Source: Oenanthe sinensis (lineage: Eukaryota; Streptophyta; Magnoliopsida; Apiales; Apiaceae). From it: a DNA stretch of 64,000 nucleotides. The notes below the pieces were generated by a model, which was not told the DNA's origin, searched no databases, and was given only the letters and a program-made list of their open reading frames with translations. The stretch covers positions 7,667,501 to 7,731,500 of the forward strand of contig JAPMAC010000197.1 in the NCBI GenBank assembly GCA_028671895.1, given 5' to 3'. The stretch's first letter is position 1, and each line of letters opens with the position of its first letter. Positions 10,730-20,320 of the stretch are shown here, piece by piece. A program made the translations under genes and the position numbers.

Positions 10730-11886
10730 TGTTGGGACAATTGAATCATGATGCTGCATTTTATGATATGAAAACGAACGAGTTTGAATAGAAAATTAAC
10801 CTTAATCGCTACGGCGCAAGCGATTCAAATCCACGTCTTTTACTGTATTCCCGTATTCACCTTGAGCGAAGTGTGGCCTTCGATCCTCCCAAGGTTGCCT
10901 CCCTTCTAGCTTTGAGATCTTGGAACCCTAGTTCTTGGTTGCCTCCTTGAACGGCTGCTCACAAAAACCCTAGTATTTCCAACTCATAGCTAGAAGAGAA
11001 TAAGATGAATATATAGGCTACAGTAGGGATCCTGGATAATTAGGTCGGGCCTTCCAATGACATTCTGGGTCAAGCCCAATGTCATTAAATATTAATTCAA
11101 TCCACTAAAGAATTAATATTAGCACTACCTCTCCTAATGCCGTAATTTAATTATTTAATTCGGCTCCAATATTATTTGCTTATTAAATTCCCCATGTTTA
11201 AGATATCGAATGTCCATTAATTAAATTAATTTCTGATAATTAATTTAATCAATATCTTTTATCCTTGATCATCCACTCAACCTTATAATTATGCAAGAAC
11301 AAATCTGCCTGCAGGACTAAAGCATAATTATCTTTATGAGCTTTCAAGAGGACATCATCACCCGAATATTTTCGGACACGGTTTCCTTTTATAGTCAATA
11401 TCCCACTCTGTATGCAATGTCATTGTCCAAAACATAATATTGTGATTAACAAAAAATCACATCACATATGAATCAAAACATGTGCATTGCATACAAGTGT
11501 CAATCACTGTATCCGGATTAAGAACCTAAGCAATAATAATATTATAGAATCTTAGTTCTTCTTTATTATCAGAATAGAAGAACAATTCTAATATTTTAAT
11601 CCCGTTCAATATACACAAAGCATACAAGTATTATTCAATAATCAAGATAGATTATTTCCAAATAATACTTCAGTCATTCCAGTGGTTTGTTTAACTCCAC
11701 TTAAACTGTGAACATTTATTATATTATATATAGACACTGACAATCTAATCTTCTGTTATCCCATTTGATACTAGATTATCCACAATATATAATATACAAA
11801 TAGTGTTAAAATACGCATTCAAGATTCTCAATAAAAAAAGACAATGTCATATACTTCAAACGAATAGTTCAGTATACTCCCTAACA
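10730..11886 (-). repeat. RT2 5' LTR (right copy), promoter-bearing
   Basis: This 1157-bp LTR has canonical TG and CA ends. Its minus-strand TATA-like box GCCTATATATTC lies at about 11008-11019, placing transcription start near 10980. It is nearly identical to 3916-5072. Confidence 0.95.
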
Positions 11887-11891
11887 CTCCT

Positions 11892-12984
11892 AACGATCAT
11901 TTGTGTAGTAGATTTGCTAAGCTAATGCAAAGTAGGTATGAAATGAGCATGATGGGAGAGCTGAATTACTTCCTTGGACTCCAAGTAAGTCAAAGGAAAG
12001 ATGGAATCTTCATTTGCCAGACCAAGTACATCAAAGATCTTTTAAAGAAGTATGGTCTTGAAGATGCATCGATAGCTAAAACCCCTATGGCAACTGCCAC
12101 TAAGCTTGATCAAGACGAACCTGGTAAAAAGGTAGACATCACAAGCTACAAAGGTATGATTGGCTCATTACTCTACTTAACTGTAAGTAGGCCATATATT
12201 ATGTTTTCTACATGCTTGTGTGCTAGGTTCCAGTCTAACCCTAAAGAATCACATCTTATAGCTGTTAAACGGATTTTTAGGTATCTCAAGGGAAGTCTGA
12301 ATCTTGGAATTTGGTACCCTAAAGATACAGGTTTTAACCTTATTGGCTATACAGATTCTGATTATGCAGGTTGTAGGATTGATAGAAAAAGTACATCAGG
12401 GAGTTGTCAATTCCTTGGTAGAAGATTGGTGTCCTGGTATAGCAAGAAGCAGCTCTCAGTTGCAATGTCAACATCTGAAGCTGAATATGTTGCTGCTGGA
12501 AGTTGCTGTGCACAAATACTGTGGATAAGGAACCAACTTCAAGACTATGGACTATTGCTGAACAAAATTCCAATATTCTGTGACAACACAAGTGTCATAG
12601 CAATCACAAACAATCCTGTTCAACATTCAAGGACCAAGCACATTGATATCAGGTATCATTTCATTAGAGAGCATGTCATGAATGGTACTGTAGAGTTACA
12701 TTTTGTACCTACAGTGCAACAAATTGCAGACATCTTCACTGAACCACTGGATGAAATCACTTTCACTAGACTGGTTTGTGAACTTGGGATGTTAAATTCT
12801 ACTAACCAAGCACATTGATATCAGGTATCATTTCATTAGAGAGCATGTCATGAATGGTACTGTAGAGTTACATTTTGTACCTACAGTGCAACAAATTGCA
12901 GACATCTTCACTGAACCACTGGATGAAATCACTTTCACTAGACTGGTTTGTGAACTTGGGATGTTAAATTCTACTAACCAATAA
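11892..12984 (+). pseudogene. RT1 reverse transcriptase C-terminal part and RNase H
   Basis: This continues the RT of RT1 beyond the RT2 insertion. The frame from 11901 reads through RSRYEMSMMGELNYFLGLQV (RT thumb) and VSRPYIMFSTCLCARFQSNP into RNase H, with GYTDSDYAGC, STSEAEYVAAG and FCDNTSVI supplying catalytic acidic residues. It ends in the lineage's usual tail (FTRLVCELGMLNSTN). The annotated frame stops at 12818 as NQAH-stop only because a 172-bp tandem duplication begins there. The second copy carries what looks like the original end, NQ-stop at about 12983. Domain content is complete, but the polyprotein is broken elsewhere. Confidence 0.9.
12633..12976 (+). repeat. Perfect 172-bp tandem duplication at the 3' end of RT1 pol
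   Basis: Bases 12633-12804 are repeated without visible difference at 12805-12976. The unit begins ACCAAGCACATTGATATC and the junction shares ACCAA, which suggests slippage or microhomology-mediated repair. It duplicates the last RNase H codons. Confidence 0.93.
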
Positions 12985-13486
12985 GTTAGTAATCAAAAAC
13001 TGCAATTTGAAGCTGATAAATTCAATAGTTGATTAATTTCAATATTTTTAGGACTTGTGAATTTATCTACCAAATTATTTTCCAGTACTTAGGATTTTAA
13101 ATTAGATAAATATTTAATGCATACATGTTAATTATATTGTTATTTATTTAATTTTGATCTCAGAAAATATTTAAGTGCTTGTATTTAATTGATAAATTCT
13201 TGGCACTTATATATATTTTAAATATTATTTGAAATTATTTTAAATAAAAAGGATGAATATTTATATTTATTCTCTTATTTGAAATAAAAGTAAAATAATA
13301 AGAAGCATAATTTATTTATGATGATAATTTTAACGATTAATGTTATTATTGTTATTAATAAATATTTTATGAAATAACATTTGTGAGTAATTAATTATTA
13401 TTGATTAATTATACAAATTATCCATAAATGTTGTTTATTTACTTATTCGTAGCAAAATCAAGGAGCACGTGAATTTATACAAGTAC

Positions 13487-13812
13487 TTTGTGGCGCTGAT
13501 AATATTTAGTGGCGCCTATACAGTGTGTTAACTGTATAGGCACAACAAACATTAACTTAGTACTTAGTATATTATCATGTAAATTCAAGTGGCGCCGTTG
13601 GATTTTGTTGTGCCAACACAGTGTCACCACTGTAGAGGCGCAACAAAACCTTTAAATTTTGTTGCCAACAAGTTTGTGGCGCTAGAGTATTTTGTGGCGC
13701 CTACACAGTGTATTCACTGTGAAGGCGCAACAAAAACTAACTAGCAGTTTGTTGCGCTAAGAAAGTTTGTGGTGCCTACACAGTGCAAGCACTGTGCAGG
13801 CGCAACAAAAGT
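13487..13812 (+). repeat. GGCGCC-type hairpin array in RT1 spacer
   Basis: Four units of about 60-80 bp share the pattern TTTGTGGCGCCTACACAGTG, short loop, then a near-complement ending GGCGCAACAAA. Clear stems are 13512-13524 with 13531-13543 (12 of 13 pairs), 13697-13710 with 13715-13728 (13 of 14) and 13772-13786 with 13789-13803 (13 of 15). The unit near 13590-13645 is weaker. The same motif fills the U3 part of the RT1 and RT5 LTRs. Confidence 0.88.
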
Positions 13813-13844
13813 ACTTAAGCATTTTCTTTCGATTTTATGGCGCC

Positions 13845-13852
13845 TATAAATA
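13845..13852 (+). promoter_or_regulatory. TATA-like box upstream of RT1 third ORF
   Basis: TATAAATA, within GGCGCCTATAAATAC, lies just after the hairpin array and 444 bp before the ATG at 14296. Inference: an internal promoter. No transcript evidence is available. Confidence 0.5.
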
Positions 13853-16009
13853 CTTATGTTGTTTTGTTGCGCCTCATTTTATACATACATAGTATACACA
13901 CTCTTGAAGGCGCAAGAAAAACTCCATAGATCTACTTTTTTAATCGATCGAAACCAAGCCATTTTTTGTTCGATTTGTAATCCAAGACCAGTTTTGTGAG
14001 ACCCACATTCAGTAATTTCATTTACAACTGGTTTCATTGAATTTGGTTAAGGTTTTAAAATTCTCAAGTTTACAAAAGTCGAACAATTTGGCTAGGGTTT
14101 ATCACTGTTAAAATCGATTAAAAATTATAATAAAATTAAAAGTGTGCTAAGATTACTAGGAGTTTATTATTTATTAATTTCAAGTCACTCCAAGTAATTT
14201 TAATTTTGTTTAGGGTTATAGTCCATTATTCTTGATAAATTCAATTTTAATTAGTATTTTTAATTCGTAAAAATTATCTTTCATTTTTTAATTAAATGGC
14301 AGGTCATTTTGAGATTAAAAAGACTAATTATTTATCTATCATAGTAGAAAATTGGACTGAAGCAGGGGAGTTAGGTAACTGGGCTAGGTTTTTAAATGAA
14401 AATTCTATAGTCCGTTATGCACTAATTACTAATGTTCCTTTAAATAGAAATCTTCTGAGACAGGTGTACAGGTCTTCTAAAGACACATCTACAGATAGAA
14501 TATCAGCTTTCACTTGCACAATCAAGCGGCAAAAAGTGCGAATAACAGAGAATGACATAAATCAAGCACTTCATTTGCTAGCTGAAGATTTTGCAGATGA
14601 TCCACCTCAAGCAGATCTGAACAATTTCTTCATGTTCCTGCACTGCACTAGAGTAAACAATAATCTTCCAAAGAAGATTTACAAGAATCACATACCCAAT
14701 GAATGGAATCTGTTTTTCAACATCCTGTCTCATGGCTTTGCACCAAAGACAGGTGGCTTCCATGGAATCACACACTTCAATAAGGTGATCGGATATGCAG
14801 TGGCTTCTGGAACAAGAATAAATTTTGGGAAGATGATCATGAAGGAGATCCTATATAATAAGGCAAAAATGGAAAATTTCTGTCTATATCCAAGATTTCT
14901 GCAGCTGGTGCTGAACCAAGTACTGACTGCTAATCAACTTCAGTCCTTTCAGAACAGTGAATTGGAAGAGTCACCCTCTCTTCAGCTAAAAATAATTTTA
15001 AGGCTACAGAATGAGGCTGACTATCCGAACAGGTATACTCCTGCTCCACTGACTGATCCTATCAGAGATTTCTTTGATCTTCTTAGACAGGTTGATGAAG
15101 AAGAAGAAGAAGAGGCTGCATCTGAAGCAGACAGAGAGACAACCTCTGAGAAAGACCATGTATCTGAAATTGATGAATCAGCTCATGAAAATTCAAAAGG
15201 ACAATCATCTCAAAAGGAGAATGAAGTTGAAACATCAACTGATTCAGGAAGCAAAGAAGCATCTGAAGAAGAACCAGGCACTGAAAAAGAAGATAAAAGT
15301 ATGGAAGAAGCTGGTTCTAAACATGAGGAAGAACCAATTCCTGAAGAAGAAGAAATGATTAACCCTGAAAATCCAACAGAGGAGGACAATATTGAGGACA
15401 TAGTGGAAGAAGATCAAACCACAGAGGTGTACATCCCTATCATTGATGATGATAAGATGGATGAAGGTACCCTTCTTGACTTTGACTTTTCTACTTTTCT
15501 AACAGAAAATTTTGTCACACTATCTCCTACTGAGCCTGAAACGGCAATGCACACACAAGAGCCCTCAGTGGCCATAGAAGCTGGCAATGAATTAGGTCAA
15601 GACCAACCAGTTCTAACCAATGCCAGAGATCAACAAACACTCCCCTTATCTCCAAACATAAGGAAAAGAACCATTAATGTAGATGATAGGGAGTCCCTAC
15701 CTTATCAGGAAATTATTGAAATATCCCCTACAGCTCTGCCCTCTCGAAAAAGACGTAAAATGAATTTTAAACCTAGGGCAACCGTGAGCCAGGAACCTGA
15801 TTCTCCAATCTCTGAAACCCTTCTTTTCCTTCGCAATCTAAATTCTGAAATTGACAAAATCCTGAAAGGTAAGGGAACAGAAACAGAAATGGAAACATTT
15901 TCCGCTACTTCAGTAGCTAGTACTGTTTTGGTTAATCCAATTCAGAACCTGTATTCACAGATAGAAGGGGGCATCACTGACTCTCACGAGCCATTCATTA
16001 CATTGTCAA

Positions 16010-16560
16010 ATGTGGTGACCCCCCTGGACTTAAAATCTCCAGATCCTAATCAGGATATTTTCCCTCCCTAAGTGGGTGAAGTGGAAAGGCAACTCTCCCA
16101 TAGAAGGGAAGAGGTCTCCATTCAAGGAATAGCTGTGTCAACAGCATCACCACTTCAAGTGGAAGTGCCTTTACAGGTGTTGTGGGGCACTACAGGCTCT
16201 AATTTGTCAATCACTACATTGCCTGAGGTGGTGACCCCCTGAGATTCAAATTCCAGCTCCTACTCAGGAGGTCCTCCCCATCATTACAGGTCAGGTGGAG
16301 GGACAACACACCCATAGAAGGGATGTGGGCTCTATTAATAGAGCATCTGCTGCTTCGGTAGTAGAACCTGTTCAGGGTGTCTCTGAGCAGGTAAGGCCTT
16401 CAATGGCTTCAGCTGGCATCACAGATTCTACAACTATGCCAATCATTATAGAATCCATAGTGGTGACCACACTGGGTCTCAACCCCCCAGTTCCTGAAAA
16501 AGGAGTTCTCCCCACCCAAAGTGGTCCGGCAGAGAGGCAACCTACCCATAGAAGGGATAT
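16010..16560 (+). repeat. Three imperfect tandem units in RT1 third ORF
   Basis: Each unit has a GTGGTGACC segment followed about 90 bp later by AGRCAACNYNCCCATAGAAGG. The CATAGAAGG cores (encoding His-Arg-Arg) start at 16099, 16313 and 16547, giving periods of 214 and 234 bp. The encoded pattern is about VVTP...P.P...Q..HRR. Confidence 0.8.
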
Positions 16561-17517
16561 GGATTTTAATGCAGGTACAGAAGATCGCAGTACTTTTATC
16601 GAATTGAGTGAAACACTTAACCTTGGTGATCTTATGTTCCCTAACCCTGATTTCCCGAGTGTGAGTGTTGAGGGTCATACAAACACAGAAACAGTGAGAA
16701 GTGAGACACCCACTACCCAAATAAACACCCCACACATTGCACACACTGCACATAGCCAAAGGATTCTAAATCTGGAGGCCCAGGTAACTGAAATTCACTA
16801 TTCAATAAGAAAGATCTTGGAGGTGCAGGAGCAGCAGAGAACAGAAATGAAAGAAATCAAAGATTTGGTTAAACAACTGCTTGTTCAAAAAGTTCCTATT
16901 TCTACTCGATCAGCTTCAACAACTCAAATTACTCCGATCAGAAGGGAGGATAACCCAACTGAGGGGGAGAGAATAGTACAAGAAAAAGAAGTTGGAACTG
17001 AAATGATATTGGAGTATACAGCTTAGGGGGAGACAGATTTCTTTTATAGGCCTGGAGCGAGGCATCTTGAAGAATGAGAAATTCTTGAACCCTATGTGCC
17101 AATAGAGATTCCAACTGAAAATGAAATAGAGGAGACTGCAAAAGCAGCTCGAATAGATGTTGAGGAGGAGTTTGCTGAAGAATATGCCTTTGATAATGAC
17201 TGTCTTCTAGTTGGTGTAGATGAAGTTGTGACTCAAGGTATAGTTCAAGCTCAAGAATTGATGAAGAGAAAATGGAAGAGAGTACAACATGCGATAGAAA
17301 GAAGAAATAGAATTAAGAACATAGAAGCAAAAGTTGGCCCTGAGTGGGATGAAACAAGGAATCTACTCAAGAAGAAAGAGTTATCTTTAACTCAGAAGAA
17401 AGACAGAGAAGTCCTTGATCTCTTCAGAACCATGAGGGAAAGATTTGAAGATGTTCATGAATTCTATGCAATGCTATCAGAAGAAATAACAAGCGTGTCA
17501 GTAAGTGCATTCAAACA

Positions 17518-17644
17518 TTTTAGGACCTCAGCGCTTACCATTGCACCAAAACTCTGGAGTGATAGTGAGGTGCTACTTTATTCCCTTAAAGGGAACAGTC
17601 AGCGCCAACGTTTCGAATAGGCAAGATGCTGGATATCCCCAACA
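17518..17644 (-). repeat. RT3 3' LTR (left copy)
   Basis: 127 bp, matching 17725-17851 with a few transitions (for example AGCGCTTACC here against AACGCTTACC). Confidence 0.9.
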
Positions 17645-17724
17645 ATCCCCCCCCAGCATATTGCCAATATTCAAGCAAATGCCTTACGTTGAGACTCGAA
17701 CACGTGACCTGCTCTGATACCACT

Positions 17725-17851
17725 TTTTAGGACCTCAACGCTTACCATTGCACCAAAACTCTGGAGTGATAGTGAGGTGCTACTTTATTCCCTTAAAGGG
17801 AACAATCAGCGCCAACGTTTTGAATAGGCAAGATGCTGGATATCCCCAACA
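17725..17851 (-). repeat. RT3 5' LTR (right copy)
   Basis: 127 bp; partner of 17518-17644. On the minus strand it contains TGGTGCAATGGTAAGCG near its 3' end, which resembles a tRNA A box. Confidence 0.9.
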
Positions 17852-18855
17852 AAACAAGGATGGAAAATGTTCTTAAACTCAAAATCACTGGGGTCAAAGA
17901 TTTTGTCGACAAAGAGCTTTGAAAAGATGAATATTGTAGAGTTGTATGTGCTGAAAAGGAAAGTCATCTTTGGAGGGCATAAAACAAATGAGATACTGAG
18001 AGATATGATTGAGAAGAAGATAATAGAGATCGGTGTCGAAGCGTTTGAGAAGCCTCTAGTAGTCAAATACTACAAAGCAACAACTCTCCATAATCTAACT
18101 TTGACTGCTGAATGTCTGGATTCAAGCCACGCAATGTTCATGCAATATGTAGAAGGGAAACTCAGAAGCAAGAAGAATAGAACAGAAGAAGATCTGAAGG
18201 CTGCTGAGTTGATCTACGCTTTCAGGATGAACAGAGCAATCAAAACATCTGGTAGATATTTAATGGAGACAACCAGATATTACCAAGATCCAGTGTATGT
18301 AAGAAGAGAGGATGGCACAGAAGTACTTGAAACAATAAGAGATTCTGAACCTTGCATTCAGACAGAGCCGAGTGGAACAAAATACTTCTTTTTCAAGAAG
18401 AATGAAGTGGATAAAAAGAAAGAGCTATCAAAACTGAGGAAAAACAATTCTGAAATTATCCGAAAAGTCCTTTCAAGAGTAAAAAGATCAACTGTCACGT
18501 TAGACAAAAAGGCTTTAAGGATGATTAAAGATGGTCTAAGGGAGAAGCTGGCAGAAAAGTCGATGCATGACATTGACAGAGTCAAAGGTTTTCCAAAAAG
18601 GATAACAGTGTTCGTGTTTTCAAAGAGACAATCTCTGGCCTTCGAGTCAATCTCCAAGACAAACTGAACCGCTTTTCTCACTGAAGTTTTGAAGAAGTTA
18701 GAAGAACCACCTCCAGTCAATACTCTCGAAGTGGAAGTAAGAGACATAGTGAAGGCAAGGTTGGAGCAGAAGGAAGAAGATCTCAGAAAGCATTACTCTG
18801 AAATAAGATCTAAACACAAGCAAGACATAGTACAAAGAAACAGAAGATCATAGAA

Positions 18856-19030
18856 TTATCTGTTCAGGCTAGAGGAACAAACTTCTATTGTACACAAGAA
18901 ATCTGGAAATGAAAAATATAATCTAGAAGGTATTAAATAGTATTTACTGTCTTTCTGCACGTTACTTTTTCTTGTAAGTATCAGTTGAGTTATCCTCTCA
19001 CAGGATCTGCTTGTCGAACTATAACAAACA
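18856..19030 (+). other. RT1 3' untranslated region
   Basis: A short A/T-rich stretch between the last third-ORF codons and the polypurine tract; no gene is seen. Confidence 0.6.
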
Positions 19031-19043
19031 AATAGGGGGAGAT
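19031..19043 (+). other. RT1 polypurine tract
   Basis: AATAGGGGGAGAT directly precedes the 3' LTR. It matches the tracts of RT5 and RT8 (AAATAGGGGGAGAT on their sense strand). Confidence 0.88.
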
Positions 19044-19589
19044 TGTAAAGCATAATGTAACGTAGTATGTAATAGTGATAACGATAACTCAACTAAGAAA
19101 CAAAGACAAATAAATAATATTAATATGCAGCACAGGAATCCAGAAGGACATGCAAACAAAAAACATACATACATCACTGCAGAATAGTCAAGATGTAAAG
19201 TTTACTGAATGACAGCGAGAGAAGTTCATTAATATGTTCAGGCCTCAGCAACAAATAAGTGTTCAGTAGATTTCAGACTAAAGGCAGTGCAATGATTCAA
19301 GTATAGTTGTCAAAGGGTTTCAGTGATCAGAAGCAATGAAACAGTCCAAAGTTAGTCAACTGAAACAGAACAGAAGTCAAGGGAATTTAATTCAGTGTTA
19401 GTCGTTTGTGAACTAGACCAGTGCACTAAGCGTCAGCACAACAAGAAAAGAATTACCTAGATTAATCAGAAGAAAATCAGTTGATCAAGTCAAGCCAGAA
19501 GAGTGAAATCCAAGTAATTGTTACTTCAAGAGTTCAAGATATATGTTAAGGCAAGTAATACTACATTTAGTGGTTCCTGCACAGGTGAA

Positions 19590-19950
19590 ACATAGTGTGA
19601 AGCGCAACAAACTTCACATGGGCACAACAAAACAAGTTAGAAAATAAGGGAAATCTAAGTGAAGTGTTTGTGGCGCCTGCACAAGGAAATGGGAGTGCAG
19701 GCGCAACAAACAATATGAGGCGCAACAAAAGGAAGCTAAGGCGCAACATGCACTTTAATGGCGCCTACACAGTGTAGACAGTGTACAGGCACAACAACGA
19801 TAAAGCGAAGGCGCAAAAAAGTTTCTAAGGCGCAACAAACCTTGATCAAAAGAATAACTCAAGTAAAATTAAGGTTTGTGGCGCCTACACACTACAACCA
19901 GTGTGCAGGCGCAACAAAAGGCGCAACAACCTGTTGGAGGCGCAACAAAG
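19590..19950 (+). repeat. GGCGCC-type hairpin array in RT1 LTR
   Basis: At least three inverted units are visible: GGCGCCTGCAC...GTGCAGGCGC (about 19674-19706), GGCGCCTACAC...GTGTACAGGC (19759-19791) and GGCGCCTACACAC...GTGTGCAGGCGC (19880-19913). Several single GGCGCAACAAA half-units lie between them. Confidence 0.87.
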
Positions 19951-19994
19951 GACTTGAACAATTGTGGAATTCAATTTTCCAAAAGTCTACAGAT

Positions 19995-20001
19995 TATATA
20001 T
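19995..20001 (+). promoter_or_regulatory. TATA-like box of RT1 LTR
   Basis: TATATAT lies about 45 bp after the hairpin array, a position consistent with the U3/R boundary promoter. Confidence 0.5.
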
Positions 20002-20277
20002 GGGTTAAATCAAAGGGAAAAAGAATTCATTCATCTTCAACAAAAAGAGATACAGACGGGAGCACCATTAAAGCTTGACATTAATTTCACCCAACTGTAT
20101 TTTCTATTGTAATCTTGATTAAACCCATTGAAGCTAATCATTTGATTAGAAGTGTAGCACCTCAGGGATTTAATAATACATTGTTATTTCCCTGAATCGT
20201 TGTGTTTCATTAATTGCCATTTTTATATCTTAAAGAACACAAACACTTAATCCGCAATTAAATGAAAAATCTACCAT

Positions 20278-20304
20278 ATCGTATTCAACCCCCCCTTCTA
20301 TGAT
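20278..20304 (+). other. U5 C-loop stem-loop, RT1
   Basis: The arms ATCGTA (20278-20283) and TATGAT (20299-20304) pair with one G-U. The loop holds TTCAA, seven C, then TTC. The 3' arm ends 16 nt before the LTR end. Confidence 0.75.
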
Positions 20305-20320
20305 GATTTTGGACCTAACA

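Larger units (their letters stand above)
3916..11886 (-). mobile_element. RT2: young, nearly intact Ty1-copia element nested in RT1
   Basis: Two 1157-bp direct repeats (3916-5072 and 10730-11886) bound it. The flanking 5-bp target duplication is CTCCT at 3911-3915 and 11887-11891. On the minus strand the order is 5' LTR (right), primer binding site, a long leader of about 1.6 kb, gag, pol, polypurine tract, 3' LTR (left). By eye the LTRs differ at only about six positions, all transitions, which is about 0.5 percent and implies a recent insertion. The left LTR begins TATTGGG where the right has the canonical TGTTGGG. The lineage differs from the other elements here: there is no third ORF and the gag differs. 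An Angela- or Bianca-like lineage is my tentative guess. Confidence 0.96.
12985..14295 (+). other. RT1 spacer between pol and the third ORF
   Basis: No gene is visible. Bases 12985-13480 are A/T-rich. Bases 13487-13812 hold a GGCGCC hairpin array. Bases 13813-13920 hold a TATA-like box and two further array half-units. From 13921 to 14295 an A/T-rich leader runs to the ATG of the third ORF. Confidence 0.75.
17518..17851 (-). mobile_element. RT3: TRIM (terminal-repeat retrotransposon in miniature)
   Basis: A 334-bp element with two 127-bp direct repeats (17518-17644 and 17725-17851) around an 80-bp centre. The target duplication is AAACA at 17513-17517 and 17852-17856, and the reading frame of the RT1 third ORF is the same on both sides. 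On the minus strand the repeat starts TGTTGGGGATATCC. The centre begins with a primer binding site, TGGTATCAGAGCAGG (complement of 17708-17722), and ends in a polypurine tract with eight G (complement of 17645-17657). It codes for nothing, so mobilisation must come from other elements. The LTR's far end reads CCTAAAA rather than a canonical CA, so the edges could be off by a base or two. Confidence 0.92.
14296..18855 (+). pseudogene. RT1 third ORF (env-position protein of unknown function), broken
   Basis: This sits where SIRE elements carry their 'env-like' ORF. The first open stretch (14296-16071, 591 codons) starts MAGHFEIKKTN. It has a conserved N-terminal domain with LYPRFLQLVLNQVL near residues 197-210, then a Glu-rich acidic region. 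After TAA at 16069 the sequence continues through three repeat units into another frame (to 17026). Next comes an acidic then basic helical region (17096-17517), split by the TRIM RT3, and the same frame resumes at 17852. It ends with a Lys-rich, coiled-coil-like region, one TGA at about 18665 and a further open stretch to about 18853. Without the TRIM it spans some 1400 codons. I see no signal peptide or membrane helix, so calling it an envelope protein is unsupported. RT6 carries a homologue with a PRFIQLILN motif. Confidence 0.8.
1..20320 (+). mobile_element. RT1: SIRE/Maximus-type Ty1-copia retrotransposon, 5' part outside window
   Basis: The sense-strand order is gag zinc knuckles, protease, integrase, RT, RNase H, a hairpin-array spacer, a third ORF, a polypurine tract and a 3' LTR ending in CA. 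This order (integrase before RT) defines Ty1/copia, and the large 3' ORF points to the SIRE/Maximus lineage. The 5' LTR and start of gag lie before base 1. RT2 (3916-11886) and the TRIM RT3 (17518-17851) are nested inside it. It sits in the 5' LTR of RT4, so AACTG at 20321-20325 is the candidate right half of its target duplication; the left half is not visible. Coding regions have several frameshifts and stops, so this copy is inactive. Confidence 0.9.
19044..20320 (+). repeat. RT1 3' LTR
   Basis: 1277 bp, starting TGTAAAGC and ending GACCTAACA. It shares a U3 segment (CAGTGCACTAAGCGTCAGC, 19421-19439) with the RT5 LTR. It carries a GGCGCC hairpin array at about 19590-19950, then a TATA-like box at 19995-20001, and the U5 stem-loop at 20278-20304. 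Its 5' partner lies outside the window. Confidence 0.88.

Noticed and set aside
13490..13810. MicroRNA precursors or a small-RNA locus
   Set aside because: Stems are only 12-15 bp, too short for a plant pri-miRNA. Small-RNA data would be needed.
13487..13920. CRISPR-like array of spaced repeats
   Set aside because: Units are imperfect inverted hairpins with irregular spacing inside a plant retrotransposon. There are no constant direct repeats and no cas genes.
15074..15358. Lys-rich alternative frame inside the third ORF of RT1
   Set aside because: It comes from reading the GAA-rich acidic tract in another frame.
17690..17762. A true nuclear tRNA gene
   Set aside because: The A- and B-box-like words are present, but no cloverleaf with acceptor and anticodon stems can be drawn by eye.
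14296..18855. Third ORF as a viral envelope glycoprotein
   Set aside because: I see no signal peptide, membrane segment or cysteine pattern. The position alone is not enough.
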